Below are positions 1 through 8,546 of a stretch of DNA of 64,000 nt, piece after piece (position 1 is the first letter of the stretch; each line of letters begins with the position of its first letter). The DNA is taken from assembly GCA_947446815.1 (NCBI GenBank), contig CANFGT010000001.1:248001-312000 (forward strand), written 5' to 3'. The translations under genes and the position numbers were made by a program. The notes under the pieces are model-generated. The model was not told the origin of the DNA, searched no databases, and saw only the letters and a program-made list of their open reading frames with translations. This DNA is from Acidimicrobiaceae bacterium (GTDB lineage Bacteria; Actinomycetota; Acidimicrobiia; Acidimicrobiales; Ilumatobacteraceae).

Positions 1-2
1 TC

Positions 3-296
3 AAGACAATCGCCAATCGTTTCAATAACAACTTCTCTGAAATTGACGCGGCGGAAGTCTTCAGTGAGCACCTTGGCAATGTGTCAACCGATGCCACTAT
101 TGATTGCACCGCGCTTGACAAGAACCGCATCTTTAACTTGGGCTATTACACCTGGGTGGAACAACAAGGCACCCCGCTCGATGTATTTGAAGCACGTCGT
201 TCACAGGCGTTCTGGCGCTCTGTACGCGCATACATACCTGTGTGGGATGGCCTCATCGAAGAGTTCAACGCGCGCGTTGCCAAAATTTCGAAGTAG
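3..296 (+). CDS. C-terminal part of a probable PLP-dependent enzyme (5' end outside window)
   Basis: An open frame enters from the left edge and stops at TAG 294-296, giving about 97 C-terminal residues. The segment is rich in aromatic residues (IFNLGYYTWVEQQG, then AFWRSVRAYIPVWDGLI). From memory it resembles the C-terminus of cysteine-synthase-like fold-type II PLP proteins of actinobacteria, but no catalytic motif is visible, so the family call is tentative. It ends 6 bp before the next gene, itself a fold-type II PLP enzyme, and the two probably form an operon. Confidence 0.5.
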   Translation, partial: KTIANRFNNNFSEIDAAEVFSEHLGNVSTDATIDCTALDKNRIFNLGYYTWVEQQGTPLDVFEARRSQAFWRSVRAYIPVWDGLIEEFNARVAKISK

Positions 297-302
297 TTCT
301 GA

Positions 303-1589
303 ATGAGTGCTGCCGTCACCGGACTGACATGTTCAGTGTGCGGCACGCATGTTGGTATTGACTCTCCCTTTTCTTGGAAGTGCCCAAATGCATCGGATGG
401 AGATCGCAAGCACGTTCTCCGTTTTGATGTGCCGATTGAAGCGTTTCGTCCAACTGATGACGTGAATCCATTTCTTGCGTATCGCTCGTATTTGGCCGTT
501 GATGCTTTTGGTGCAGCAATTGGTCTTGAAGACGCCATGCGTGCATCAATCATCCGAGAACTTGACGATGCGGTGAAAGCCGCTCACGGAGTTGGCTTCA
601 CGCGCACGCCCATGCATCGCGCGGATGAATTGTCCGAAGCACTCGGATTCACAGCAGATGGCGGCATTTGGATCAAAGACGAAACGCACAATGTTGCAGG
701 CTCGCATAAGGCTCGTCATTTGTTTACCGAACTCGTGCATCTCGTGATGGCTGAACGAGCAGGGATGACGCCATGGACGTCTGTAGACGATCGTCCTGTG
801 CTGGCAATCGCATCATGTGGAAACGCAGCAATAGCGGCAAGCACATTGGCTGCAGCGGTGAAGTGGCCCATTGCGGTTCATGTCCCCACTGCAACTGCTC
901 CATCGTTGATTGAGACATTGGAATCATTGAATGCGGATATTCGGGTCTGCCCACGTCTCGATTCCGACCCAGCGGGCGACCCATGCGTTCTACGCTTTCG
1001 TGAAGCGGTTGCTGCCGGCGCTATTCCTTTTGGCGTGCAGGGCACGGAGAACGCTTGGTGTCTCGACGGAGGACAAACCATCGGGTGGGAAATATTGAAA
1101 GAGATCGGTCACCGCGTTGATCGCATTTTCATTCAAGTTGGTGGTGGTGCCTTCGCTTCAAGTGTTGCTTCAGCAATGCGTCTTGTGGGCACGCATCCAA
1201 AACTTCATGCAGTGCAAGCCGAAGGGTGTGCACCTTTGGCACGCGCGTGGGAGCATGCAATGAGTTCCGGCGGTACACGCGATGCCGGTGCGCGATGGAC
1301 CGAATGCATGTGGGCATGGGAGAGCGAGCCACACTCTCTTGCCGATGGAATTCTCGATGACGAGACCTATGACTGGATTGGCATTCTTGATGGAATGTCC
1401 GACACCGATGGCTCACCAGTTGTTGCTTCGGAAGACAACGTGGTTCGCGCATTTGAGATGGCACATTCGCACACCGATATCGATGTGAGTCCAACAGGTT
1501 CGTCTGGTCTTGCTGGTCTATTGCAAATTCGCGATGCCATTGGCAATGACGAGCGAATCGTCGTGGTATTTAGCGGCGTCGCTCGCTAG
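303..1589 (+). CDS. Threonine synthase-like, fold-type II PLP-dependent enzyme
   Basis: A 428-aa protein. Around residues 128-138 it has ETHNVAGSHKARH, where the lysine after GSH is the expected Schiff-base lysine. SCGNAAIAAS follows, the usual asparagine-containing loop over the PLP ring, and VGGGAFASS is the glycine-rich phosphate cup. An N-terminal CxxC-like pair (CSVCG, then CPN) resembles the small Cys cluster of some threonine synthases and related lyases. The substrate cannot be read from sequence: threonine synthase, diaminopropionate lyase or a related beta/gamma-elimination enzyme are all possible. Its stop shares CTAG 1586-1589 tail-to-tail with the carbonic anhydrase stop on the other strand. 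Confidence 0.75.
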   Translation: MSAAVTGLTCSVCGTHVGIDSPFSWKCPNASDGDRKHVLRFDVPIEAFRPTDDVNPFLAYRSYLAVDAFGAAIGLEDAMRASIIRELDDAVKAAHGVGFTRTPMHRADELSEALGFTADGGIWIKDETHNVAGSHKARHLFTELVHLVMAERAGMTPWTSVDDRPVLAIASCGNAAIAASTLAAAVKWPIAVHVPTATAPSLIETLESLNADIRVCPRLDSDPAGDPCVLRFREAVAAGAIPFGVQGTENAWCLDGGQTIGWEILKEIGHRVDRIFIQVGGGAFASSVASAMRLVGTHPKLHAVQAEGCAPLARAWEHAMSSGGTRDAGARWTECMWAWESEPHSLADGILDDETYDWIGILDGMSDTDGSPVVASEDNVVRAFEMAHSHTDIDVSPTGSSGLAGLLQIRDAIGNDERIVVVFSGVAR

Positions 1590-2122
1590 TTGCCTGCGTG
1601 GCGCGGATCGGCTTCGACTTCGAGCAAAGCACCCGACTCCACGTCGTACACAAATCCACGAATGTGTTCTTTGTAGACGACGAATGGGCTATGCAGTAAA
1701 CGATTCATCGACTGCCGAACAGCCTCATAGGGATCCGTAAATGCCTCGATGGCCCATCCTGGTTTGATGCCGCACTCTTCTTCGATTTGACGCTTGAATC
1801 CATCTTCCGAAACCTTCTGTAGCCCACAGTTGGTGTGATGAATGAGAATTATCTCCTGGGTATTGAGCAATCGCTGTGACACCACCAGTGAACGAATCAC
1901 ATCGTCCGTTACAACACCACCAGCATTACGAATAATGTGCGCATCGCCATGGCCAAGGCCGAGCATTTGGAAGATGTCCATACGGCTATCCATGCACGCC
2001 ACGATGGCAAGGTGCCGCTTGGGCGCAAGGGCAAGTCCTGCATCAGCAAAGTTGGCAACGTATTGGGCGTTATTCAGGACAAGTTCGTCTGTGTTGGGGG
2101 AAAAGTCGGGGGTGGCAGGCAC
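1586..2122 (-). CDS. Beta-class carbonic anhydrase
   Basis: A 178-aa cytoplasmic zinc enzyme interconverting CO2 and bicarbonate. The motif ACMDSR supplies Cys43 (zinc), Asp45 and Arg47 (the Asp-Arg pair), and HHTNCG supplies His96 and Cys99 (zinc). This matches the small actinobacterial type related to Mycobacterium Rv1284. IRNAGG at about 64-69 is the conserved strand after the first zinc ligand. The start at 2122 is an ATG and the length is typical. It is transcribed away from clpP and converges on the PLP enzyme gene, with the two stop codons interlocked. Confidence 0.92.
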   Translation of the reverse strand: MPATPDFSPNTDELVLNNAQYVANFADAGLALAPKRHLAIVACMDSRMDIFQMLGLGHGDAHIIRNAGGVVTDDVIRSLVVSQRLLNTQEIILIHHTNCGLQKVSEDGFKRQIEEECGIKPGWAIEAFTDPYEAVRQSMNRLLHSPFVVYKEHIRGFVYDVESGALLEVEADPRHAGN

Positions 2123-2160
2123 GGCTACATTCTGCCTGAGCAGGTAGCCTTCCTACACAT

Positions 2161-2763
2161 ATGAGCACCTCAGGTTTTCCTGTCAGCCCCGTCGCGCTTG
2201 AAGGCGCTGGCGATCCCGGCGCAAACATCTTCAACCGTCTTCTCAAGAATCGCGTGATTATGTTGGGCACCGATGTCAACGATGACATCGCCAACAGCTT
2301 GTGCGCTCAATTGCTCTTCCTTGAAGGCGAAGACCCGAACGCCGACATTTGGCTCTACATCAATAGCCCTGGTGGTTCAGTCACCGCCGGTATGGCTATC
2401 TACGACACGATGCAGTTCGTCAGCTGTGATGTGGCGACGGTGTGCATGGGTATGGCTGCCTCGATGGGTCAGTTTCTTCTCACCGCTGGTGCGGCAGGAA
2501 AGCGTTATTCACTTCCGAATGCTCGCATCATGATGCATCAGCCTCTTGCTGGTCTTCGTGGTCAAGCTTCAGACATCGCTATTCAGGCTGAGCAGTTGCG
2601 TCTCACCAAGCGCAAGATGGCAGAACTCATTGCGTTCCACTCGGGACGTGATTTAGCTGAAATTCAGGCCGACAGTGAGCGTGACCGTTGGTTCACCGCT
2701 GAAGAAGCCCAGACATATGGCTTGGTCGACAAGGTCATTGTCAAGCGCGGAGAAGTTCGCTAA
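2161..2763 (+). CDS. clpP: ATP-dependent Clp protease proteolytic subunit
   Basis: A 200-aa serine peptidase that forms the tetradecameric chamber working with ClpX, ClpA or ClpC. The catalytic triad is readable by alignment to E. coli ClpP: Ser101 (MAASMGQ), His126 (MMHQP) and Asp175 (ERDRW), with the family spacing of 25 and 49 residues. YINSPGGSVTAGMAIYD is the handle and oxyanion region. No clear Shine-Dalgarno precedes the ATG; the 38-bp gap to the divergent carbonic anhydrase must hold both promoters or leaders. Neither clpX nor a second clpP is adjacent, although actinobacteria usually carry two clpP genes, so another copy may lie elsewhere. I see no ClgR- or CIRCE-like box. Confidence 0.95.
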   Translation: MSTSGFPVSPVALEGAGDPGANIFNRLLKNRVIMLGTDVNDDIANSLCAQLLFLEGEDPNADIWLYINSPGGSVTAGMAIYDTMQFVSCDVATVCMGMAASMGQFLLTAGAAGKRYSLPNARIMMHQPLAGLRGQASDIAIQAEQLRLTKRKMAELIAFHSGRDLAEIQADSERDRWFTAEEAQTYGLVDKVIVKRGEVR

Positions 2764-2769
2764 CTCTTC

Positions 2770-3294
2770 CTACGGGGCAATTGTCGCCGTCGGAACTGAA
2801 ACTGCTGGGAGAGTCGTTGCCACTGTTGTGGGGGCGGACGGCGCCGGTGTTGCCACAGGTGCAATCGTTGTTGTTGTCGTCGTTGCCACGCGGGGCGGCT
2901 CAATGTTGAGTCCAGAGCTGATGTCCACTGCGCATGTGCTTTTCACCCAATCGCGCACATTGAGCGCCGACTGATTCGCTGCATACGTTGCATCGGCAAG
3001 AGCCTGTACTTCTTCTGCTTTGCTGACGTTGAGTTTTGAAGCTTGCCGCAGAAGATCTGTCATCACTGCCAAATCTTTTTCAATAGTCAGAGGTGCACGT
3101 TCGAGAAGGCGTTGATACCGATTCACCATTGCGTTCACGTCTTTCGAGGTTTCTATTCGTTCTGCAATCGCTGGAAGTTCATGTGATAGCTGTCGGCAAA
3201 AACTGGTGCCGGTTCGTTCAGAGCCACCACAAGCGGTCAGACCCAGTGTGAGCGCAAGAACAGCTGCCCAAGAGGTGGTTCGTCGCGTACACAT
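2770..3294 (-). CDS. Putative lipoprotein with a Thr/Ala/Pro-rich tail
   Basis: A 174-aa protein. The N-terminus is a lipoprotein signal: basic MCTRR, a hydrophobic stretch, then lipobox LTAC with Cys22 as predicted lipidation site. The middle (about 30-130) is helical and charged. The last 40 residues are low complexity (TTTTTTIAPVATPAPSAPTTVATT), a typical cell-wall-spanning linker composition but here at the C-terminus. I recognise no domain. It probably sits on the outer face of the membrane. It converges on clpP with 6 bp between stops. Confidence 0.75.
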   Translation of the reverse strand: MCTRRTTSWAAVLALTLGLTACGGSERTGTSFCRQLSHELPAIAERIETSKDVNAMVNRYQRLLERAPLTIEKDLAVMTDLLRQASKLNVSKAEEVQALADATYAANQSALNVRDWVKSTCAVDISSGLNIEPPRVATTTTTTIAPVATPAPSAPTTVATTLPAVSVPTATIAP

Positions 3295-3335
3295 CCCGAC
3301 GATTATCTCAGACGAGCACCCGAGGGGGACTGCAC

Positions 3336-4844
3336 ATGTACGCAGCCGTTACATCTTCCACATTGATGGCCACAGTGGGCAGTCCCATTGTCGTGGAGGC
3401 CCATGTTGGTCAAGGGTTACCTGGTTTCACAGTCGTCGGGCTTCCCGACGAAGGGTGCCGCGAATCGCGTGATCGTGTGCGGGCAGCGATGTTGTCATGC
3501 GAGTTGCCCTGGCCAATGAAACGAGTGACGATCAATCTGGCCGGAACAGGGGAGCGCCGAGGTGGTGCGGGTCTTGACCTCGCTATTGCCGTGGGATTGT
3601 TAGTTGCCACGGGAATCATTTCGCAGGACGCAGTAGACGGCAAAGCGTTTGTTGCCGAACTTGGTCTTGATGGATCGCTTCGTGGAACGTCAGGGATGGC
3701 GCCTCTCGTTGCAGCGGTCGCTGACAAAGAAGTGGTCATCGCTGCATGTGCAGCAGGAGAAGCCTCGTTGGCTCGAGCGCCACGTGTGCGTCCAGTGCAT
3801 TCATTGGCGCAGCTAGTTGCCGTTTTGAAGGCAGAAGAATCATGGCCACACATCAACGTTCCTGATGCTCGAGTCGTGCTTGATGACATTGCGGATATGG
3901 CCGATGTGCGTGGACAACAGATGGCACGCCTAGCGATGGAAGTCGCAGCTGCCGGATTTCATCATGCGTTGTTGATGGGACCACCAGGCGCGGGTAAGTC
4001 GATGTTGGCACGACGGCTCCCAGGATTACTTCCGCGGCTGACCGATGAGCAGGCGTTTCGGGTTGCAATGGCACGGAGTGCTGCGGGTCTGCCAATGTCA
4101 GCTGAGATTGCATCTTCTCCGCCGTACCGTGCTCCACATCACACCGTTTCAATGATTGGCATGGTGGGCGGTGGTTCGTCTCATCTACGCCCAGGCGAAC
4201 TCACGCTTGCGAGCGATGGAGTTCTTTTTCTTGATGAGATGGGTGAATTTGCACCCACCGTTCTTGATGCATTGCGTCAACCCTTAGAGGAAGGCGTTGT
4301 TCGAATATCTCGTGCAAACGGTTCGGTCACAATGCCTGCGCGTTGTTTGCTTGTTGCTGCAACGAACCCGTGCCCATGTGGTGTGGCATCGCCGCTTGCG
4401 TGTGGATGTACCGATAATGCGAAGCAAAGGTATTTGCGACGCTTTAGCGGACCACTTCTCGATCGTTTTGATTTACGTGTGGAGCTGCAGCGTCCTTCAA
4501 CGCAGGAGTTAACAGGTAGCCAACGCGCAGAGAGCAGTCAAGCAATTGCAGAACGCGTGAACAGAGTGCACGAGTTGTGCATGTCCCGACAAGGGTGTGT
4601 GAACTCTGCGATTACTGCAGACATGTTGGATGATGTCGCACCGTTGTGCGAAGAGTCTTTACAACTTCTGCGTACACGACTTGATGAAGGAAAACTGACG
4701 GGTCGCGGATATCACCGCATTCGGCGTGTGGCGAGAACATTGGCAGACCTCAACGGAGATCTTGGACCTATTGGGTCGCAATGGGTGCACATGGCCTTAA
4801 CGATGCGAGCAAAGTTGAATACCGGACTGGGAGAACAGCGATGA
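3336..4844 (+). CDS. comM: YifB/ComM family Mg-chelatase-like AAA+ ATPase
   Basis: A 502-aa protein. The N-terminal ChlI-type domain (about 1-165) has FTVVGLPDEGCRESRDRVRAA. A AAA+ core follows with Walker A GPPGAGKS at 215-222 and Walker B LFLDEMGEF. APHHTVS and the zinc-like CPCG...CGC segment are typical of YifB/ComM, and a C-terminal Mg-chelatase helical domain completes it. In naturally competent bacteria ComM is a hexameric helicase promoting branch migration during transformation. The start is supported by a GAGGGGG Shine-Dalgarno 7 bp upstream. The stop overlaps the dprA start (ATGA), so the two are translationally coupled. Confidence 0.93.
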   Translation: MYAAVTSSTLMATVGSPIVVEAHVGQGLPGFTVVGLPDEGCRESRDRVRAAMLSCELPWPMKRVTINLAGTGERRGGAGLDLAIAVGLLVATGIISQDAVDGKAFVAELGLDGSLRGTSGMAPLVAAVADKEVVIAACAAGEASLARAPRVRPVHSLAQLVAVLKAEESWPHINVPDARVVLDDIADMADVRGQQMARLAMEVAAAGFHHALLMGPPGAGKSMLARRLPGLLPRLTDEQAFRVAMARSAAGLPMSAEIASSPPYRAPHHTVSMIGMVGGGSSHLRPGELTLASDGVLFLDEMGEFAPTVLDALRQPLEEGVVRISRANGSVTMPARCLLVAATNPCPCGVASPLACGCTDNAKQRYLRRFSGPLLDRFDLRVELQRPSTQELTGSQRAESSQAIAERVNRVHELCMSRQGCVNSAITADMLDDVAPLCEESLQLLRTRLDEGKLTGRGYHRIRRVARTLADLNGDLGPIGSQWVHMALTMRAKLNTGLGEQR

Positions 4845-5947
4845 GTGAGGGTCGTTATCCAAGTTGGACATACGCGGCTGCACTCGCATCCTTGCCATTA
4901 TTGACACACCGGCGATTGCGGTGGTTAGTGCAATCGGGAGATGCCTCAGATGTATGGCAGAAAATTTGCAGCGGTGAACGATTTCTGCAGGGCATTGATG
5001 ATGCGGTGTGGCGTGCCTGGAGCTCCGTTGACGATTCCTTGCTCGTTGACGTTGCGGAGAGATGTATCGATAAGGGCATCACTGTTCTCTCAATGTTGGA
5101 TGAGCAATATCCGCCCGCGTTACTAGGAGATCCTGAGGCCCCAGCGGTTTTGTTCGTGCGTGGACGCACTGATGCGTTTGCACATCGACGAGTGGGAATT
5201 ATTGGTACTCGCTCTGCCACGGCATCTGGCAAGCACTTTGCAAAAACTCTTGGTGCTCAACTTGCGACAGCGGGGGTTGCCGTTGTGTCAGGTCTGGCGC
5301 GGGGCATTGATGTGGAATCCCATGTGGGGTCATTGTCGGCAAGTGGCAATGATGCAGCGCCGCCGATTGCAGTTGTGGCGTCGGGTCCTGATGTCGTGTA
5401 TCCACGCGAACATGCACGCATTTGGAACGAGGTGGCAACCAATGGAATTTTGATTTCGGAAATGCCGCCAGGTGCGCACCCTGAGCCATTTCGCTTCCCC
5501 ATGCGTAATCGCATCATTGCTTCGTTGAGCGAAGTACTCATAGTTGTGGAGTCACGAAGTACAGGCGGGTCGATGTCGACCGTGCGCGAGGCGATGAAGC
5601 GTGATGTTGCAGTAATGGCTGTTCCTGGATCACCTGGCTTGCGGCAAAGCGAGGGGACAAACGATCTATTACGTGATGGATGTGCACCTGTGACATCGGT
5701 GGACGATGTGTTGGTGGCGCTCAATCTCGACACGCGACGCTCTGCTGGCTGGTGTGATTCTCGGGAGCAGCTCACGGCAGAGGAGCGACTGTTTCTTCAT
5801 GACATGGGCACAGGGCCACGCAGCATCGATGAGTTGGCGATGCGGTTGTCTCGCACGGTGGTGCAAACGGCGGTGTTTCTTGGCCGACTAGAGGCAAAAG
5901 GTTGGGTGGCAAATACCGATGGCTGGTGGGAGGCACTCGTGGCATAG
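4841..5947 (+). CDS. dprA: DNA processing protein DprA (Smf)
   Basis: About 368 aa from the ATG at 4841, which overlaps the comM stop. A more upstream in-frame start would run deep into comM and is not needed. The Rossmann-like DNA-binding core shows VGIIGTRSATASGKHFA, VVSGLARGIDVESH, the segment ending in PEPFRFPMRNRI, and VVESRSTGGSMSTVREA. A C-terminal winged-helix segment (about 300-368) follows. DprA loads RecA on incoming single-stranded DNA during transformation. Together with comM, comEA and comEC in this window it indicates at least an ancestral DNA-uptake pathway. Confidence 0.93.
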   Translation: MSEGRYPSWTYAAALASLPLLTHRRLRWLVQSGDASDVWQKICSGERFLQGIDDAVWRAWSSVDDSLLVDVAERCIDKGITVLSMLDEQYPPALLGDPEAPAVLFVRGRTDAFAHRRVGIIGTRSATASGKHFAKTLGAQLATAGVAVVSGLARGIDVESHVGSLSASGNDAAPPIAVVASGPDVVYPREHARIWNEVATNGILISEMPPGAHPEPFRFPMRNRIIASLSEVLIVVESRSTGGSMSTVREAMKRDVAVMAVPGSPGLRQSEGTNDLLRDGCAPVTSVDDVLVALNLDTRRSAGWCDSREQLTAEERLFLHDMGTGPRSIDELAMRLSRTVVQTAVFLGRLEAKGWVANTDGWWEALVA

Positions 5948-5970
5948 GTCCGTAGGGGTACCTTTGTTAC

Positions 5971-7290
5971 ATGAGCGGAGAGGCGAAGGCGCACGTCCAG
6001 AAGCGGAACGCCACACAATTCGACCTTGACCGTCATGCACGATCTTTGCGTTGCAGTGACATTGCTCGGGCTGCCCGCCTTGCAGATTTGGAGCATGCCA
6101 CTGCCCACTTTCTTTCTTTAGGTGCGCAAACTCCCAATGACGTTGATGCAGGGATGCTCGAGGACTACGTCTGGAATCTCGAAAACTCTGGCGTCACCGT
6201 GGAGACAGTCGAGCAACGGCTGGCCGCAGTATCCACGTACTTTGCATGGTTGATTCGCACACATAAACCTGCTCGTGGTCAAGACGCAATGGTTAATCCA
6301 GTGAAAGGTGTGCGAGTGGCGCACACGTCATCGTGTCCGGCATGCAAGTCTCAAACCAACGCGACCACCTTGAAAGGTGAGTGTCCCGTGCGAGATGCAC
6401 GGCTGTCTGCGTGGTTGCCGTCGGCATTCGAGTTGTCACTGACAGCATCATCAGCCAACACTCGTGCTGCATATCGCCGTGACGTGGAGTTATTTGCAGA
6501 GTGGATGCTCGATGCTGGTGATGATGCGGCTCCTCATCGAGTGACCAAAGAAGATGTGCGGGCATACCTTGCTTTCTTGCATGACCGAGGTGCCACTTCG
6601 CGCACCGTTGCGCGTCGAATCGCAGCTTTGCGACGGTATTACGGGTGGGCGATTCGTCGGGGCATGACTGCCATTGACCCCACGGAAGCAATGCACACTC
6701 CGAAGACCAAAGGACGTTTGCCGCGTCCACTTGATGAGGAAACTGTTGCGCGACTTGTGACGACTCATGATCCGGATGCGCCCGCGTGGCGTGTAGCTCG
6801 CGACCGTGCAGCACTAGAGATTCTGTACGGCAGTGGATTGCGTGTTTCCGAAGTTTGTTCGCTGGAATTGCAGAGCATGTCCTCGGATAAGACAACATTG
6901 CGGGTGATGGGTAAAGGCTCGAAGGAAAGAATTGTTCCGCTGAGCACTCCTGCGACGGAGGCAATCAGCCGATGGCTGACATTGCGCGCAGAAGTTGCCG
7001 ATGAATCTTCAGGAAATGCATTGTTGCTATCCGCTCGGGGCAAGCCAGTGGGGCGACGTGACGTTGCTCGACTTCTTGACGACGCATGCGAGCGCGCTGG
7101 CATTGTTGGCGGCACGCATCCACACGCATTGCGACATTCGTTTGCAACACATCTCATGGATAACGGCGCAGACACACGTTCTATTCAAGAACTATTGGGC
7201 CACAGCGATGCAGCCACAACGCAGCGTTATACACATGTGAGCAAAGAGCGTTTGCGTCTTGCCTATACAGAATCGCATCCGCGCGCATGA
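5971..7290 (+). CDS. Tyrosine recombinase (Xer-like) with a duplicated N-terminal core-binding domain
   Basis: A 439-aa protein, about 140 residues longer than XerC or XerD. The catalytic domain is complete: Arg291 (SGLRVSEV), Lys315 (GKGSKER), His385-x-x-Arg388 (HPHALRHSF), His411 (LGHSD) and nucleophile Tyr420 (QRYTHVS). A normal SAM-like core-binding domain occupies about 151-240. Upstream a second segment of the same design (about 36-118, with PNDVDAGMLEDYVWNL and a final NPVKGVRV) is followed by a cysteine cluster, CPAC at 122-125 and Cys138. Chromosome-dimer resolution is the default role. Its 3' end overlaps the whiG start (ATGA), as in the conserved dprA-xer-whiG neighbourhood. Confidence 0.88.
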   Translation: MSGEAKAHVQKRNATQFDLDRHARSLRCSDIARAARLADLEHATAHFLSLGAQTPNDVDAGMLEDYVWNLENSGVTVETVEQRLAAVSTYFAWLIRTHKPARGQDAMVNPVKGVRVAHTSSCPACKSQTNATTLKGECPVRDARLSAWLPSAFELSLTASSANTRAAYRRDVELFAEWMLDAGDDAAPHRVTKEDVRAYLAFLHDRGATSRTVARRIAALRRYYGWAIRRGMTAIDPTEAMHTPKTKGRLPRPLDEETVARLVTTHDPDAPAWRVARDRAALEILYGSGLRVSEVCSLELQSMSSDKTTLRVMGKGSKERIVPLSTPATEAISRWLTLRAEVADESSGNALLLSARGKPVGRRDVARLLDDACERAGIVGGTHPHALRHSFATHLMDNGADTRSIQELLGHSDAATTQRYTHVSKERLRLAYTESHPRA

Positions 7291-8039
7291 ATGCTCGTCC
7301 GCTTCGCTACACCATCGATACTGCGTGGGACGCTTGGTATGCATCGCAAGAAGCAACTGCGCGGGATTGGCTTGTGGTGCACTATGCCTCGCTCGTGAAG
7401 TTCGTTGCAGGTCGTTTGGCCGCAGGTCTCCCTAAGTCTGTTGATACAGGTGATCTTGTGAGCGCCGGAGTTTTCGGGCTCATGAACGCCATCGACAAAT
7501 TTGATCCTGCCAATGGTGCAAAGTTTGAGACGTATGCAATCCCGCGTATCCGTGGAGCAATTCTTGACGGACTTCGTGCACTCGATTGGGTGCCACGCTC
7601 TGTGCGCTCTCGATCACGATCGGTTCAGGACGCCATTGCAAATCTGGAACACCAATTAGGTCGTACGCCGACGGACGAAGAGATTGCTGCTGAATTGAAA
7701 ATCACCGTCGAGGAACTCGAGAAGTGGTTGGCAGATATTGCTGCTGGGTCTGTTGGTCCCCTTGATCATGTGGCGATGGATAACACACCCGCAGAAGCTG
7801 ATGCACAGTTGCAACCAGGTCGTGCGATGGAAGAAGGCGAATTGCGTGAAGCGATGCGTGCAGAAATCTCCAAGCTTCCAGAGCGCGAACAAGCGATCTT
7901 GATTCTGTACTACGAAGATGGTTTGACGCTTTCAGAAATTGGCGATGCTTTAGGAGTGACAGAGAGTCGTATCTCTCAGATTCATACCAAGGCTGTCTTG
8001 CAGTTGCGTTCTCGTCTCGCAGCTGCCGGCATGGGCTGA
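7287..8039 (+). CDS. whiG: WhiG/FliA-type sigma-70 family sigma factor
   Basis: A 250-aa group 3 sigma factor. Region 2 (about 35-105) shows KFVAGRLAAGLPKSVDTGDLV, then FDPANGAKFETYAIPRIRGAILDGLRALDWVPR, the hallmark of the FliA/WhiG group. Region 3 (about 110-160) has GRTPTDEEIAAEL. Region 4 (about 185-245) has LPEREQAILILYYEDGLTLSEIGDALGVTESRISQIH. In Streptomyces WhiG directs sporulation genes and is held by the anti-sigma factor RsiG with c-di-GMP. Motility control, as by FliA, is the alternative. No anti-sigma gene is adjacent. The start overlaps the recombinase stop. Confidence 0.9.
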   Translation: MNARPLRYTIDTAWDAWYASQEATARDWLVVHYASLVKFVAGRLAAGLPKSVDTGDLVSAGVFGLMNAIDKFDPANGAKFETYAIPRIRGAILDGLRALDWVPRSVRSRSRSVQDAIANLEHQLGRTPTDEEIAAELKITVEELEKWLADIAAGSVGPLDHVAMDNTPAEADAQLQPGRAMEEGELREAMRAEISKLPEREQAILILYYEDGLTLSEIGDALGVTESRISQIHTKAVLQLRSRLAAAGMG

Positions 8040-8057
8040 TCCGGTGCACATGGCGAC

Positions 8058-8528
8058 ATGTTCGTCGCCATATTTATAACCGCCATCTCGATCGTTGCGC
8101 CTGGTCTTTCCCGCACCCCAATCGCCCCGGTAGCTGGCCCTGTGGTGGAACGTTTTGTTGCCCCACCGTGCCCAAGATGCGCCGGTCATCGTGGGGTCAC
8201 CATTGCCAGCACCCCTGGTCAGCCCGTCGTGGCTGTTCTGTCGGGCACGGTCGCTTTTGTGGGGCAGGTGGCCGGGCATGTCTACGTCGTGCAGACCATC
8301 GCGCCCGGGGTGAAAGTGACCTATGGCTGGCTCGAGAGTGCACAATCGCTGGTGCAAGGGGAGTCGGTGACCCAAGGCCAGGAAGTGGGGGTCGCTGCGC
8401 AACGGACATATCTCGGGGTGCGGATAGGGGGCCAATACGTCGAGCCCCTGCGATACCTCGGCTTGGGGTGGGCTCGTTTGCTCGGTCCCGGCGGAGTCGT
8501 TGTGGGGCGTGGGACCCTTCCCCGATAG
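8058..8528 (+). CDS. M23-like (lysostaphin-fold) protein with altered zinc ligands
   Basis: A 156-aa protein. An N-terminal hydrophobic segment (FVAIFITAISIVAPGLS) suggests export or anchoring. The rest follows the M23 peptidase layout: CAGHRGVTIAS, then AVLSGTVAFVGQVAGHVYVVQ, VTYGWLES, V..GE.V..GQEVG and a final YLGVRIGG. In active M23 enzymes the first motif reads HRGxD and the last contains HxH. Here the Asp is Thr and the HxH is replaced by TYLGV, so hydrolase activity is unlikely. It may act as a wall-binding or activator protein. It lies immediately upstream of rpsB, where actinobacteria often carry an M23 gene. Confidence 0.7.
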   Translation: MFVAIFITAISIVAPGLSRTPIAPVAGPVVERFVAPPCPRCAGHRGVTIASTPGQPVVAVLSGTVAFVGQVAGHVYVVQTIAPGVKVTYGWLESAQSLVQGESVTQGQEVGVAAQRTYLGVRIGGQYVEPLRYLGLGWARLLGPGGVVVGRGTLPR

Positions 8529-8546
8529 TCTTTCAACGGTTCTAAA

